The notes beneath the pieces are model-generated. The model was given only the letters and a program-made list of their open reading frames with translations. It had not been told where the DNA came from and did not search any database. Source: Metabacillus litoralis (GTDB taxonomy: Bacteria; Bacillota; Bacilli; Bacillales; Bacillaceae). From it: 64,000 nucleotides of DNA. Shown piece by piece: positions 36,974-46,051 of the stretch (position 1 is the stretch's first letter; every line of letters begins with the position of its first letter). The position numbers and the translations under genes are program-made. The stretch is taken from contig NZ_CP033043.1 of the NCBI RefSeq assembly GCF_003667825.1, positions 683,001-747,000 of the forward strand. Reading direction: 5' to 3'.

Positions 36974-37010
36974 AGCTCAAGTACTTGTATAGGTACTTGA
37001 GCTTTGTTTT
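36974..37010 (+). terminator. Terminator of SR1
   Basis: 11-bp perfect stem AGCTCAAGTAC/GTACTTGAGCT followed by TTGTTTT. Confidence 0.93.
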
Positions 37011-37015
37011 GTACG

Positions 37016-37099
37016 ATCAGAAAGTTAAGATTTTATGGATGTGGATAAGAAAAGCTAAGGCTTTCGTTTGGGCTACCTGCTAAGCTTTTCTTATCTAAC
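37016..37099. repeat. Dispersed intergenic hairpin repeat, copy 2
   Basis: Partner of the element at 2215-2298, with the shared 12-mer CTAAGGCTTTCG at 37055-37066. This copy keeps a perfect 13-bp stem, GATAAGAAAAGCT (37044-37056) with AGCTTTTCTTATC (37083-37095). It lies between SR1 and the convergent speA. Confidence 0.65.
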
Positions 37100-37134
37100 A
37101 AACGTTTTAGAATTCCCAAAAAGAGAGGGGATTT

Positions 37135-38610
37135 TTATCTAATTGCTCTGTGTTCTTTTATCACTCGTATTTTGTTAAGTGTAGGATCCTCTGGACCTTG
37201 AACTGGTAAACCTACTTCCAAGTTTTTCTTAATATATGTTAAATTTTCTTCAGTAATGATTTCCCCTGGTATAAAAATTGGTATACCTGGAGGGTAGACC
37301 ATGATAAACTCAGCAATAATTCTACCTGCGGATTCTTCAAAGGACACAATTTCAGTTTCTGAATAAAATGCATCTCTCGGTGTGAGCGCAAGTACTGGAA
37401 TATCAGGTAATAAAATGCGTTCTTTTACATCATTTTGCTCTTTCATTGCCTTAAATTCTGAAGATAGCTCACTCAATGCTTTAATCAATGTATCAACATC
37501 ATTTTTAGTATCTCCAGGTGTAATAATACAAAGGATATTGTACAAATCAGATAATTCTACCTCAATTAGGTATTTTTCTCGAAGCCATTTTTCAACGTCA
37601 TAGCCCGTAATACCAAGTTCATAAACTGGAATAATTAATTTTGTTGGGTCGTAATCAAATGTTGCTTTAGTACCTATTATTTCTTTACCTATACAAGATA
37701 TGTTAGGAATTTCGTTTATTTTATCTCTCGTATAATTAGCCAACTCAATCGTTTTCTGAATAAGTTCATGTCCTTCAGTTGCCAATCGTTTTCTTGCAAC
37801 ATCAAGTGAAGCAAGAAGCAAGTACGAAGTTGAGGTGGTTGTCATCATACTTAAAATGGATTGAACACGTTGTGGTGATACAAGTCCTTCTCTTACATTT
37901 AATACAGAGCTTTGAGTCATTGAACCACCTAGTTTATGAACACTAGTCGCGGCCATATCGGCACCTGCTTGCATCGCACTTAAAGGTAAATCTTCATGAA
38001 AATGTATATGCACCCCATGTGCCTCATCAACTAAGACTGGAACTGAGTAGGAATGAGCAATTTCAACGATTTTCTTTAAATCAGCAGAAATCCCAAAATA
38101 AGTAGGATTTATTACAAGTACACCTTTTGCGTCAGGGTGTTGTTCAAGTGCTTTCTCAACAGCTTCTGTTGTTATACCGTGAGAAATGCCGAGTTTTTTA
38201 TCAATTTCAGGATGTATGAAAATAGGAGTTGCACCAGAAAAGACAATGGCAGACATAACGGATTTATGAACATTCCTAGGAACGATAATCTTATCTCCAG
38301 GCCCACAAACAGTCATAACCATTGTCATAATGGCACCACTCGTTCCTTGAACAGAGAAAAATGTATGATCTGCACCAAATGCTTCTGCTGCTAGGTCTTG
38401 AGCTCTTTTTATCATACCTTTAGGGGCATGGAGGTCATCTAAAGGTCCGATATTAATTAGATCAATTGATAAGGCATTATCACCAATGAATTGTCTAAAT
38501 TCAGGATCAATCCCCGCTCCTTTTTTATGTCCTGGAATATGAAACTGAATAGGGTCTTTTTTTGCATGTTCAATTAAACCAGTGAACAATGGTGTTTCTT
38601 TTTGTGACAA
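37135..38610 (-). CDS. speA: Arginine decarboxylase SpeA
   Basis: PLP-dependent Orn/Lys/Arg decarboxylase (fold type I) of 491 residues that makes agmatine for polyamine synthesis. Visible features are F-H-I-P-G-H-K-K-G near the start, D-E-A-H-G-V-H ahead of the PLP lysine in S-V-H-K-L-G-G-S, and the C-terminal domain with P-P-G-I-P-I-F-I-P-G-E. The start is taken as TTG 38610, giving M-S-Q-K-E-T-P-L as in B. subtilis, with AAGGTGG about eight bases upstream; an in-frame GTG at 38622 lies inside that ribosome site. The neighbouring SR1 supports orthology. The 275-base gap 38611-38885 holds nothing else recognisable. Confidence 0.94.
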   Translation of the reverse strand: MSQKETPLFTGLIEHAKKDPIQFHIPGHKKGAGIDPEFRQFIGDNALSIDLINIGPLDDLHAPKGMIKRAQDLAAEAFGADHTFFSVQGTSGAIMTMVMTVCGPGDKIIVPRNVHKSVMSAIVFSGATPIFIHPEIDKKLGISHGITTEAVEKALEQHPDAKGVLVINPTYFGISADLKKIVEIAHSYSVPVLVDEAHGVHIHFHEDLPLSAMQAGADMAATSVHKLGGSMTQSSVLNVREGLVSPQRVQSILSMMTTTSTSYLLLASLDVARKRLATEGHELIQKTIELANYTRDKINEIPNISCIGKEIIGTKATFDYDPTKLIIPVYELGITGYDVEKWLREKYLIEVELSDLYNILCIITPGDTKNDVDTLIKALSELSSEFKAMKEQNDVKERILLPDIPVLALTPRDAFYSETEIVSFEESAGRIIAEFIMVYPPGIPIFIPGEIITEENLTYIKKNLEVGLPVQGPEDPTLNKIRVIKEHRAIR

Positions 38611-38885
38611 AGTTGTTCCCACCTTCTTTTTTGAAAGATATTATTGCGTTTTTTATGACATCAAAAGCAACGGATGATGTTTAGTGTCTATGTATGAGAT
38701 CCGATACTTTTAAGTTTTACTTGTATTACATAAGTTTATGTCGAAATCTGCCTTATTATTAGACATAAAACAAGTGAATTATATCGCTATCAATAAACTC
38801 AGTCAACAGAAAAGATTAAATTTCAAAAGATAGAAGGGAGATATTAGCAAGACTAGAATAGTTATGTAATAAAGGAGGGGTAGAA

Positions 38886-39842
38886 ATGTATTGGAGAACA
38901 AGAGTAACTGATGTTTTGGGGATTCAATATCCAATTATACAGGGAGGCTTAGCGTATTTAGCCTATTCTGATTTAGCTGCTGCAGTTTCAAATGCTGGTG
39001 GATTGGGGCAAATTACAGCTATGTCACTTGGAACAGCTGATGCACTTCGTAATGAAATTAAAAAGATACGTGATAAAACATCAAAACCGTTTGGAGTGAA
39101 TTTTGCTATCGGTCAACACGGGCAGGGGTATGAAGAACTAGTACAAGTAGCAATTGAGGAAAATGTCCCAGTGATCTCAATGACAGGTGGAAACCCTAGT
39201 CCTATTTTTGATTTACTTAAAGGAACGGAAATAAAAAAACTGGTCTTAGTAGCAGCAAAACGGCAGGCTATCAAAGCTGAAGAGTTGGGTGCAGATGCTG
39301 TAATGGTAGTAGGACAAGAAGGCGGGGGACATCTTGGAAGAACAGATGTAGGAACTATGGTGTTAATCCCTCAAGTAGTTGATGCTGTCAATATACCGGT
39401 TATTGCTTCAGGTGGTATTGCTGATGGCAGAGGGCTAATGGCTGCTTTAAGCCTAGGAGCTGATGGAATTGAAATGGGCACTAGATTTATTGCTACGAAA
39501 GAATGTGTTCATGCACACCCTGTTTATAAGAAAGCATTAATTGATGGAGATGAAAACAGCACAGTTGTTATTAAAAGATCAATTGGAGCACCTGCGCGGG
39601 CAATTGCTAATGAATGGACAGACAAAATCTTAGAAATCGAAAAGAATTCTGGTGGGTATGAAGAATTAAAAGCTTACATTAGTGGGGTAGCTAACAAAAA
39701 ATACATATATGATGGTAAGATAAATGATGGGTTCGCATGGGCAGGACAAGTAATGGGATTAATATCAGACATACCTTCTGTCCTAGAGCTAGTAACCCGG
39801 ATTATTACAGATGCGGAAACAATCCGTAAAGAATGGACATAA
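38886..39842 (+). CDS. Nitronate monooxygenase / FabK-like FMN oxidoreductase
   Basis: TIM-barrel FMN protein of 318 residues in the NMO/enoyl-ACP reductase II superfamily. Typical blocks are [23 protein letters not shown], a G-Q-E-G-G-G-H-L-G phosphate loop region and [11 protein letters not shown]. The family includes nitronate monooxygenases and FabK; the choice cannot be made by eye. AAGGAGGGG precedes the ATG. It is followed by yktA after a 34-base gap, possibly in the same transcript. Confidence 0.85.
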   Translation: MYWRTRVTDVLGIQYPIIQGGLAYLAYSDLAAAVSNAGGLGQITAMSLGTADALRNEIKKIRDKTSKPFGVNFAIGQHGQGYEELVQVAIEENVPVISMTGGNPSPIFDLLKGTEIKKLVLVAAKRQAIKAEELGADAVMVVGQEGGGHLGRTDVGTMVLIPQVVDAVNIPVIASGGIADGRGLMAALSLGADGIEMGTRFIATKECVHAHPVYKKALIDGDENSTVVIKRSIGAPARAIANEWTDKILEIEKNSGGYEELKAYISGVANKKYIYDGKINDGFAWAGQVMGLISDIPSVLELVTRIITDAETIRKEWT

Positions 39843-39876
39843 TGTTAATAGACATAGTGGAAGTGAGGCGTTAAAC

Positions 39877-40146
39877 ATGGAATATCAGTATCCTATTTCT
39901 TTAGACTGGAACACAGAAGAAACAGTTGATGTTATTCATTTTTTTGAATGTATCGAAAAAGCATATGAAAATGGAATTGATCGGACAAAACTAATGACAG
40001 CATATCGAAGATTTAAAGAGATCGTGCCAAGCAAGGCAGAGGAAAAGACAATATGCAATGAATTTGAAGAAGTGAGCGGTTATTCATCCTATCGCGTGAT
40101 CAAAAAAGCAAAAGATGCTGAAGAAGTTCATTTGGTGAAAATATAG
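39877..40146 (+). CDS. yktA: UPF0223 family protein YktA
   Basis: 89-residue cytoplasmic protein of the UPF0223 family. It opens [11 protein letters not shown] and has the helical middle [18 protein letters not shown] 39877 matches the family start; the frame is open back to 39811, overlapping the previous gene. The ribosome site (GTGAGGCG) is weak. Position between speA and yktB is conserved. Function unknown. Confidence 0.9.
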   Translation: MEYQYPISLDWNTEETVDVIHFFECIEKAYENGIDRTKLMTAYRRFKEIVPSKAEEKTICNEFEEVSGYSSYRVIKKAKDAEEVHLVKI

Positions 40147-40152
40147 GAAACT

Positions 40153-40192
40153 AAACGTCCAAAGTAGTAAAAGCACTTTGGACGTTTTATTA
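40153..40192. terminator. Terminator between yktA and yktB
   Basis: AAACGTCCAAAGT (40153-40165) pairs with ACTTTGGACGTTT (40175-40187). It serves convergent genes. Confidence 0.88.
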
Positions 40193-40211
40193 TTATAAAT
40201 CATTTGTTTTT

Positions 40212-40832
40212 TTATTTATCGAAAGACAGCTTATAAAGAGGAATAAGTGTCTCGTATGTTTCACGAATAACTTCATATAACTTATCTCCGTCTCGTACAA
40301 TTGGGTCTTGTGCTCGGAAATGACGACCAATAAGAAATTCCGCTTTTTTTACATCTCTAAATCTTTCTAAAGATTTTTTTAAATCAGCCTCATGAAGTGG
40401 CTTAGCATCTTTTTTTGTGTGATCTAAAGAAACATAGTATTCTTCAGGTGTAATTTCTACAACTTTATCTAGATGCTCTAAGAAGTTTTTTGCAATTTTT
40501 TCCTTGTTTGGTAATTCGTAAATAAATGCCAACCAAATAAAAAGATGGTCATCAAATAATCCAACCTGAAAGTGAGGATGCTGTTTATATCCACGTTTAT
40601 TATCTGCAATAGCCAACCATGTGTCTTTAGGTGGATTTACCGTTCTTCTTGCATGTTTTGCTATATGTAAAAACATTTCCTTTTGTAGCAAAGAAGCAAG
40701 ATCATCTGTTAAAGCTTGTCCTAACTCATGGAATTTTGGTTGGATGCGTCCTCGAATTGCTTCCATCCGTTCATCCAAACCATCTATTGTAAATGTTTCA
40801 AAATCTTCGTTCGTAAACCCATTAAACTTCAT
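40212..40832 (-). CDS. yktB: UPF0637 family protein YktB
   Basis: 206-residue soluble protein (DUF1054/UPF0637). Features are the opening F-N-G-F-T-N-E-D-F-E-T-F, a central P-P-K-D-T-W-L-A-I and a C-terminal R-F-R-D-V-K-K-A-E-F-L-I-G-R. The fold is known from structural genomics but the function is not. AGGAGG before the ATG. Divergent from ykzI. Confidence 0.92.
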   Translation of the reverse strand: MKFNGFTNEDFETFTIDGLDERMEAIRGRIQPKFHELGQALTDDLASLLQKEMFLHIAKHARRTVNPPKDTWLAIADNKRGYKQHPHFQVGLFDDHLFIWLAFIYELPNKEKIAKNFLEHLDKVVEITPEEYYVSLDHTKKDAKPLHEADLKKSLERFRDVKKAEFLIGRHFRAQDPIVRDGDKLYEVIRETYETLIPLYKLSFDK

Positions 40833-41119
40833 CGATCAAAGTTCCTCCTAGTTTATATCTAATTTTAATTTATAATTATTATAAACAATTCCCTTCCTTT
40901 TTCCTAGTTATATGACTTCTTTAAGTTTACCTTAAAAACAATTGATTATTTACTAGTTAAAACTACCCGAACGTACATTCTTGATACTCTCATTTTTAAG
41001 TTTCAAAAAAAAATTTAGTGGTATAGATTAGGTAAATACACAATTTTGTCTAATTGGTTCCAACTTTTTTTACGACCACATATTATATAAAAAAACTATT
41101 AAAACATTAAATGATTCTT

Positions 41120-41133
41120 TGAAATCGCTTTGA
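41120..41133. promoter_or_regulatory. cre-like sequence upstream of ykzI
   Basis: TGAAATCGCTTTGA matches the CcpA consensus at 13 of 14 positions. It lies about 50 bases before the ykzI start, in the 347-base gap 40833-41179 between divergent yktB and ykzI, where I see no other gene. Confidence 0.45.
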
Positions 41134-41179
41134 TGGTTACCTTGTTATAAAAAAGATGAAATGAAAGGGGCGGTAAAAA

Positions 41180-41368
41180 GTGAAACAAATAGTTAAAACG
41201 AGTGGTCAGAAAATGATTAACAATCGTATTGGGGTGTTAAGACTCGAACTCGATTACGAATTAGCCTCCCTTTACGAAGCTATGCAGAATAAAGATCAAA
41301 AGAAAAAAATAGAGTGTAAACAAAAATTGGAAAAGTTAAGAAAAGAGTGGATGAAACTTCAAGCTTAG
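41180..41368 (+). CDS. ykzI: Small protein YkzI
   Basis: 62-residue charged helical protein: T-S-G-Q-K-M-I-N-N-R-I-G-V-L-R, then an acidic/basic coiled segment ending R-K-E-W-M-K-L-Q. GTG start behind AAGGGGCGG. Same order (yktB-ykzI-yktC) as B. subtilis. Function unknown. Confidence 0.8.
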   Translation: MKQIVKTSGQKMINNRIGVLRLELDYELASLYEAMQNKDQKKKIECKQKLEKLRKEWMKLQA

Positions 41369-41385
41369 TAGAGAAGAATATCTAC

Positions 41386-41414
41386 AAACGAACCTTAGGT
41401 TAGGTTCGTTTTTA
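41386..41414 (+). terminator. Terminator of ykzI
   Basis: AAACGAACCT/AGGTTCGTTT with a short loop, then T residues. Confidence 0.88.
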
Positions 41415-41512
41415 TCTGCGCGACAAAGTGTCAGATACTTGATTTCCATTAATTCCATACAGTATGCTTAATATAGAAATGGTGATTTATTACATAGAAA
41501 TGAGGTTGCTTA

Positions 41513-42304
41513 ATGACGAACTGGAAGGAATTAGATCAAAGGGCAAAACAGTGGGTGGAAGAAGCCGGTGAATTAATTAGAAACTCTTTTGATTCTGCCC
41601 TTTCTATACAGTACAAGTCAAACCCAAATGATTTGGTTACAAATATGGATAAAGAAGTAGAACAATATTTAATCAGTAAAATTCAAGAAACCTACCCTGA
41701 CCACAAAATCCTTGGTGAAGAAGGGTATGGTGATAAGGTAGAAAGCTTAGACGGAGTCGTGTGGATTATTGATCCAATTGATGGAACAATGAATTTTGTT
41801 CATCAGCAAAGAAACTTTGCTATATCTGTAGGCGTATATGGAGATGGTATTGGATACATAGGGTTGATCTATGATGTTGTACATAAAGAGCTTTATCATG
41901 CTTTTAGAGGAGAGGGAGCTTATATGAATGAGTTACCTTTGCCTAAACTTGATGAAGTGAAAATCGAGCAAGCTATATTAAGTGTAAGTCCGATGTGGGT
42001 AACAGAGAATAAACGGTTCGATCATCAATTAATTACACCGATTGTTAAAAGGGTACGTGGTACAAGATCATATGGATCAGCAGCACTTGAATGTGCATAT
42101 GTTGCAGCCGGCCGTTTAGATGCTTATATGACAATGAGATTGGCACCGTGGGACTTCGCAGCAGGCTTAGTTCTGCTAGAGGAAGTTGGTGCAAATGCGT
42201 CAACATTATCAGGAGAAAAGCTTGATCTATTAAATAAGAATAGCTTTTTTATTGGCGAACAATCATTACATCAATATATCCTTAAAGAATTTTTGGTAAA
42301 ATGA
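41513..42304 (+). CDS. yktC: Inositol monophosphatase family protein YktC
   Basis: Mg-dependent phosphatase of 263 residues in the IMPase/FBPase superfamily. Metal-site motifs are G-E-E-G-Y-G (about 67-72), D-P-I-D-G-T-M-N-F (about 84-92) and the C-terminal W-D-F-A-A-G. B. subtilis YktC acts on inositol-1-phosphate and possibly NADP. The stop overlaps the next start by four bases (ATGA), so the two are translationally coupled. Confidence 0.93.
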   Translation: MTNWKELDQRAKQWVEEAGELIRNSFDSALSIQYKSNPNDLVTNMDKEVEQYLISKIQETYPDHKILGEEGYGDKVESLDGVVWIIDPIDGTMNFVHQQRNFAISVGVYGDGIGYIGLIYDVVHKELYHAFRGEGAYMNELPLPKLDEVKIEQAILSVSPMWVTENKRFDHQLITPIVKRVRGTRSYGSAALECAYVAAGRLDAYMTMRLAPWDFAAGLVLLEEVGANASTLSGEKLDLLNKNSFFIGEQSLHQYILKEFLVK

Positions 42305-42765
42305 CAAAATTAAAATCTCGAATACTTGAGACGAGTGATCATCCATTTTTCATGGATTTAATTAGGACAAGTCTAGAATGGCAAGAGGAAGAATGTAAAG
42401 CAGAAGACCTTACTGAATACCTATCATCATACAAAATGTTCAATGGTGAATGGAGGGTATGGTTGGATGAAAATCACCTATTGGGTGTATCATATGTTCT
42501 GGAATGGGCTCCATCTAACGAGAAACCTTGGATTGGTACGATTATTGTTCATGAAAACTTTAGAGGAAAAGGATATGGAAGAGCAATACTGAATGAGATC
42601 GGAATGGTTTTAAGTGATAACGGACATAAAGCAGTATTTGCGGGGTGTCCTATTCAGAGGGATTCCTGGCTTCTATTTCTTGGGAAATGTGGATTTGAGC
42701 AATTTAAGGTTGAAGAGGACGATACATCTCATAAAAAATTTATGATCTCTGTTAAGCCGTTATAA
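42301..42765 (+). CDS. GNAT family N-acetyltransferase
   Basis: 154-residue acetyltransferase. The acetyl-CoA loop R-G-K-G-Y-G-R-A follows the I-I-V-H-E-N-F strand, and G-H-K-A-V-F-A-G-C covers the later strand. Coupled to yktC by a 4-base overlap. The acceptor substrate is unknown. Confidence 0.87.
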   Translation: MTKLKSRILETSDHPFFMDLIRTSLEWQEEECKAEDLTEYLSSYKMFNGEWRVWLDENHLLGVSYVLEWAPSNEKPWIGTIIVHENFRGKGYGRAILNEIGMVLSDNGHKAVFAGCPIQRDSWLLFLGKCGFEQFKVEEDDTSHKKFMISVKPL

Positions 42766-42798
42766 AGAAAACTCGCCGAAAATGGCGAGTTTTCTTTA
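42764..42798. terminator. Terminator yktC-GNAT / ylaF
   Basis: AAAGAAAACTCGCC/GGCGAGTTTTCTTT, a 14-bp stem around GAAAAT; T runs serve both directions. Confidence 0.93.
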
Positions 42799-42822
42799 AC
42801 GTTTAGAGAAAAGTAGAGGATC

Positions 42823-43008
42823 TTATATTAATCCTTTTTCTCTCATTCTTTTTTTCATAATAAACCCTGCAGCCATTACAGCATTAAGACCAATAATGGC
42901 CAAAATAATTCCTAGGATGCTTCGTTCACCAACAGCCACTCCAATTCCAATCATAAAAAGGGCTGCTAATACAGCTAATACAAGAAAAATCCATTTACCT
43001 TGTTTCAT
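42823..43008 (-). CDS. ylaF: Small membrane protein YlaF
   Basis: 61 residues with two hydrophobic helices (about 7-27 and 31-50) and a basic tail K-K-R-M-R-E-K-G. It resembles B. subtilis YlaF (DUF5325) and sits just before typA, as there. No strong ribosome site is visible. Function unknown. Confidence 0.85.
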   Translation of the reverse strand: MKQGKWIFLVLAVLAALFMIGIGVAVGERSILGIILAIIGLNAVMAAGFIMKKRMREKGLI

Positions 43009-43099
43009 TAAAAATGACAGCTCCCAACCATGGCTTTGCCTAATTTTTGTTCCATTCTTATAGTTTACTTAAAATCTTTCAGCTTTTCTAGATTGTTTA

Positions 43100-43108
43100 T
43101 GGTATAAT
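43100..43108 (+). promoter_or_regulatory. Extended -10 promoter of typA
   Basis: TGGTATAAT, a perfect extended -10 with no clear -35. It would give a leader of about 110 bases containing a 10-bp hairpin (43155-43164 with 43184-43193). Confidence 0.55.
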
Positions 43109-43222
43109 ATCGAAGGTGATTTTGAAATAATGATAGTATTAACTCAGAATACTACAGGAATGAGCCTTTTAATTAGGTAACACCTCATTCTTGGTTATTA
43201 TATATTTTTAGGAGATGAAATT

Positions 43223-45064
43223 GTGAAACTTCGAAATGATATTCGCAACATTGCTATTATTGCCCACGTTGACCATGGTAAAACGACTTTGGTTGACCAA
43301 CTTTTACATCAGTCTGGAACATTCCGTACGAACGAGCAAGTTGCTGAACGTGCAATGGATTCAAACGACCTTGAGCGTGAGCGTGGAATTACAATTCTTG
43401 CTAAGAACACAGCTATAAACTATAAAGACAAACGTATTAACATTATGGATACACCAGGGCATGCTGACTTCGGTGGAGAAGTTGAACGTATTATGAAAAT
43501 GGTTGATGGCGTATTGCTTGTTGTTGATGCTTATGAAGGGTGTATGCCACAAACGCGCTTCGTATTAAAGAAAGCATTAGAGCAAAACTTAACACCGATT
43601 GTTGTAGTAAACAAGATTGACCGTGATTTTGCACGTCCATCAGAAGTAGTCGATGAAGTTTTAGATTTATTCATCGAGCTAGATGCAAACGAAGATCAAT
43701 TAGAATTCCCAGTGGTATTTGCTTCTGCTATTAATGGTACAGCAAGTACAAGTCCTGATCCGGCTGAACAAGAAGAAAATATGGCTTCATTATTTGATGC
43801 CATTGTAGATCATATTCCTGCACCAGTCGATAACAAAGAAGAGCCTCTTCAATTCCAAGTAGCATTGTTAGATTACAATGACTACGTAGGACGTATCGGG
43901 ATTGGACGCGTGTTCCGTGGAACAATGAAGGTTGGACAACAGGTTTCATTAATGAAAGTTGATGGTTCAATTAAAAACTTCCGTGTATCAAAGATTTTTG
44001 GTTTCCAAGGCTTAAAACGTGTTGAAGTTGAACAAGCTGTCGCAGGGGACCTTGTTGCAGTATCAGGTATGGAAGATATCAATGTTGGTGAAACAGTATG
44101 TCCAGCTGAACATCAGGAAGCACTTCCTATTCTACGTATAGATGAGCCTACATTACAAATGACATTTGCTGTAAATAACAGTCCGTTTGCTGGTCGTGAA
44201 GGTAAATTTGTCACAGCACGTAAAATTGAAGAACGTTTGTTAGCTCAATTGCAAACAGATGTAAGCTTACGTGTTGATCCAACAGATTCACCAGATGCGT
44301 GGGTTGTTTCCGGTCGTGGAGAGCTTCATTTATCAATCTTAATTGAAAACATGCGTCGTGAAGGATATGAATTACAAGTATCCAAACCAGAGGTTATTGT
44401 TAAGGAAATTGATGGAGTAAGATGTGAACCAGTAGAACGTGTACAAATTGACGTTCCAGAAGAGCACACTGGTTCTGTTATGGAATCTATTGGAGCTCGT
44501 AAAGGTGAAATGCTTGACATGATAAATAACGGTAATGGTCAAGTACGTTTAATATTTAATGTACCAGCTCGAGGATTAATTGGATATTCAACAGAGTTTA
44601 TGTCTTTAACTCGTGGATTCGGTATTATTAACCACACATTTGACAGCTACCAGCCAATGCAACCTGGTAAAGTAGGGGGACGTCGTCAAGGTGTTCTTGT
44701 TTCAATGGAGAATGGCAAGTCTACAACTTACGGTATTCAAGGTGTTGAGGACCGTGGAGTGATCTTCGTTGAAGCTGGTGTGGATGTGTATGAAGGTATG
44801 ATTGTTGGAGAACACACTCGTGAAAATGACCTAGTTGTTAACATTTGTAAGATGAAACAACAAACAAATATTCGTTCTGCTACTAAAGATCAAACAAGTA
44901 CGATGAAAAAACCTCGTATTATGTCATTAGAAGAAGCCCTTGAGTATTTAAATGATGATGAATATTGCGAGTTAACTCCTGAATCGATCAGATTGAGAAA
45001 GAAAATTCTTGATAAAAATGAACGTGAAAAAGCAGCTAAAAAGAAAAAACTAGCTGGCATGTAA
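43223..45064 (+). CDS. typA: Translational GTPase TypA/BipA
   Basis: 613-residue ribosome-binding GTPase of the EF-G family, needed for ribosome assembly at low temperature and stress. G1 is A-H-V-D-H-G-K-T-T (about 13-21), G3 D-T-P-G-H-A-D-F, and G4 N-K-I-D. Domains II, III, V and the TypA-specific C-terminal domain follow, ending K-K-K-K-L. The start is GTG 43223 behind AGGAGATGAAATT. Codon use is that of a highly expressed gene. Confidence 0.97.
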   Translation: MKLRNDIRNIAIIAHVDHGKTTLVDQLLHQSGTFRTNEQVAERAMDSNDLERERGITILAKNTAINYKDKRINIMDTPGHADFGGEVERIMKMVDGVLLVVDAYEGCMPQTRFVLKKALEQNLTPIVVVNKIDRDFARPSEVVDEVLDLFIELDANEDQLEFPVVFASAINGTASTSPDPAEQEENMASLFDAIVDHIPAPVDNKEEPLQFQVALLDYNDYVGRIGIGRVFRGTMKVGQQVSLMKVDGSIKNFRVSKIFGFQGLKRVEVEQAVAGDLVAVSGMEDINVGETVCPAEHQEALPILRIDEPTLQMTFAVNNSPFAGREGKFVTARKIEERLLAQLQTDVSLRVDPTDSPDAWVVSGRGELHLSILIENMRREGYELQVSKPEVIVKEIDGVRCEPVERVQIDVPEEHTGSVMESIGARKGEMLDMINNGNGQVRLIFNVPARGLIGYSTEFMSLTRGFGIINHTFDSYQPMQPGKVGGRRQGVLVSMENGKSTTYGIQGVEDRGVIFVEAGVDVYEGMIVGEHTRENDLVVNICKMKQQTNIRSATKDQTSTMKKPRIMSLEEALEYLNDDEYCELTPESIRLRKKILDKNEREKAAKKKKLAGM

Positions 45065-45079
45065 TTGGAAAGCTAATTT

Positions 45080-45116
45080 GAATAGGCTGATTCTATTGAA
45101 TAGAATCAGCCTATTC
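45080..45116 (+). terminator. Long perfect hairpin after typA
   Basis: 16-bp perfect stem (45080-45095 with 45101-45116) and a 5-base loop. No T run follows, so it may stabilise the 3' end or act as an attenuating terminator. Confidence 0.65.
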
Positions 45117-45275
45117 ACTTAAAGTAATGTTCATAGTTTAATTTGTGGATGAATGGTAACCTGACTTACCTAGCTCCAATTTACTAAAAAAATGGAACAA
45201 TTTATGTGTTAGTATATAATTAGAGTTTTGTCCACAGTAAGTAACTAGCAAGTAAACTTGTGAGGAGGGGACATG

Positions 45276-45839
45276 ATGGATGTTTCAGAAAGACTTTCGT
45301 TTTTTCCTAGCCTGTACCAAGTTGTCGATAATCCGAAGCTTGGGATGTGGATGTTATACTTAACAATCTTATTTTTATCGATTCTTGTATATAAACTTGG
45401 GTTTGCTAAAAAACTCCCAATTTTAAAATCGGCTGTTATTTATACCTTTTTAGCCTTTGGTTGTACGGTATTAACGTTTTTAGGGATCTTTTTACCAGTT
45501 GCAGAAGGATTAGTGGTTGCAGCACTTATTTTAATTATTTACAAAATCAGGCTATATCAGTCAAAAAACAAGAAGCAGAAGAAGCAAAATAAAGGTTCTG
45601 ACCAAAGTCAGAACCTTTATTTTTTAGTTGATTTAGAAAAAAATCGTAGTGGAATTGGTAGGATTAAGGCGTATAGTAAGTGTCCTAGTGTCCACCAAAG
45701 TATAGCTGTAAAGTCAAGTATATCTGGTGTTTCTTTTATGGAAAGTATTGTTAAAGGGAAATATAAAAAAACAGTTGGTAAGGTTAGGAAACATGAAAGA
45801 AGAACCTGCTGTTTCATCTGTATGAGCTTAGGGGAATGA
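45276..45839 (+). CDS. ylaH: Membrane protein YlaH, frame apparently shifted at its end
   Basis: The first about 95 residues are a typical Yla[11 protein letters not shown], then three hydrophobic helices including [15 protein letters not shown]. After Y-Q-S-K the frame runs on for 83 codons through its own terminator and into the opposing gene, giving unrelated sequence. One extra A in the A6 run at 45563-45568 would yield K-K-Q-E-A-E-E-A-K and a stop at 45590-45592, directly before the terminator stem. The expected product is therefore about 106 residues. AGGAGG is seven bases before ATG 45276 (another ATG is at 45273). Sequencing error, real mutation or slippage are possible. Confidence 0.8.
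   Translation: MDVSERLSFFPSLYQVVDNPKLGMWMLYLTILFLSILVYKLGFAKKLPILKSAVIYTFLAFGCTVLTFLGIFLPVAEGLVVAALILIIYKIRLYQSKNKKQKKQNKGSDQSQNLYFLVDLEKNRSGIGRIKAYSKCPSVHQSIAVKSSISGVSFMESIVKGKYKKTVGKVRKHERRTCCFICMSLGE
45563..45568 (+). other. Putative frameshift / slippage site in ylaH (A6 run)
   Basis: Six A in the context TC-AAAAAA-CAAG. A seventh A restores a stop at 45590-45592 immediately ahead of the ylaH terminator. Confidence 0.6.
45591..45625. terminator. Terminator of ylaH
   Basis: AAAGGTTCTGAC (45591-45602) pairs with GTCAGAACCTTT (45607-45618), a perfect 12-bp stem followed by T residues. As read, it lies inside the over-long ylaH frame. Confidence 0.93.
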
Positions 45840-46051
45840 GTAAAAAAAACAAAGATTACCCCGATTATAACAGATACTGCTAGATGAATAATAAATTCTA
45901 AGATTTCAGGAATATAACCAATATAAATAAAATCAATATTTAATAATAGTGTGTAAACCTTTAGTTTTGTTAATGTTTCGACTAATTTTAAAAACAAGCC
46001 CAATACCGTTCCGCTTATAAGTCCGGTAACGAGCCCTTGAAGTATTCTCAC
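45617..46051 (-). CDS. Uncharacterised four-helix membrane protein downstream of ylaI
   Basis: 144 residues with four hydrophobic segments (about 5-22, 45-70, 82-105, 113-135) and a basic C-terminus S-K-S-T-K-K. I do not recognise a family. Its start overlaps the ylaI stop by four bases, implying translational coupling and one transcript. Its 3' end runs up to the shared terminator with ylaH. Confidence 0.78.
   Translation of the reverse strand: MRILQGLVTGLISGTVLGLFLKLVETLTKLKVYTLLLNIDFIYIGYIPEILEFIIHLAVSVIIGVIFVFFTHSPKLIQMKQQVLLSCFLTLPTVFLYFPLTILSIKETPDILDFTAILWWTLGHLLYALILPIPLRFFSKSTKK

Larger units (their letters stand above)
36683..37010 (+). ncRNA. SR1: SR1-type dual-function regulatory RNA
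   Basis: Predicted transcript from the promoter at 36648-36676 to the terminator ending at 37010, about 328 bases, carrying the SR1P reading frame. In B. subtilis the 205-base SR1 lies between pdhD/slp and speA, base-pairs with ahrC mRNA and encodes SR1P. It is repressed by CcpN and more weakly by CcpA under glycolytic conditions (established). Here the location next to speA and the encoded peptide identify it. Length and the ahrC-pairing ability are not verified. Confidence 0.75.
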
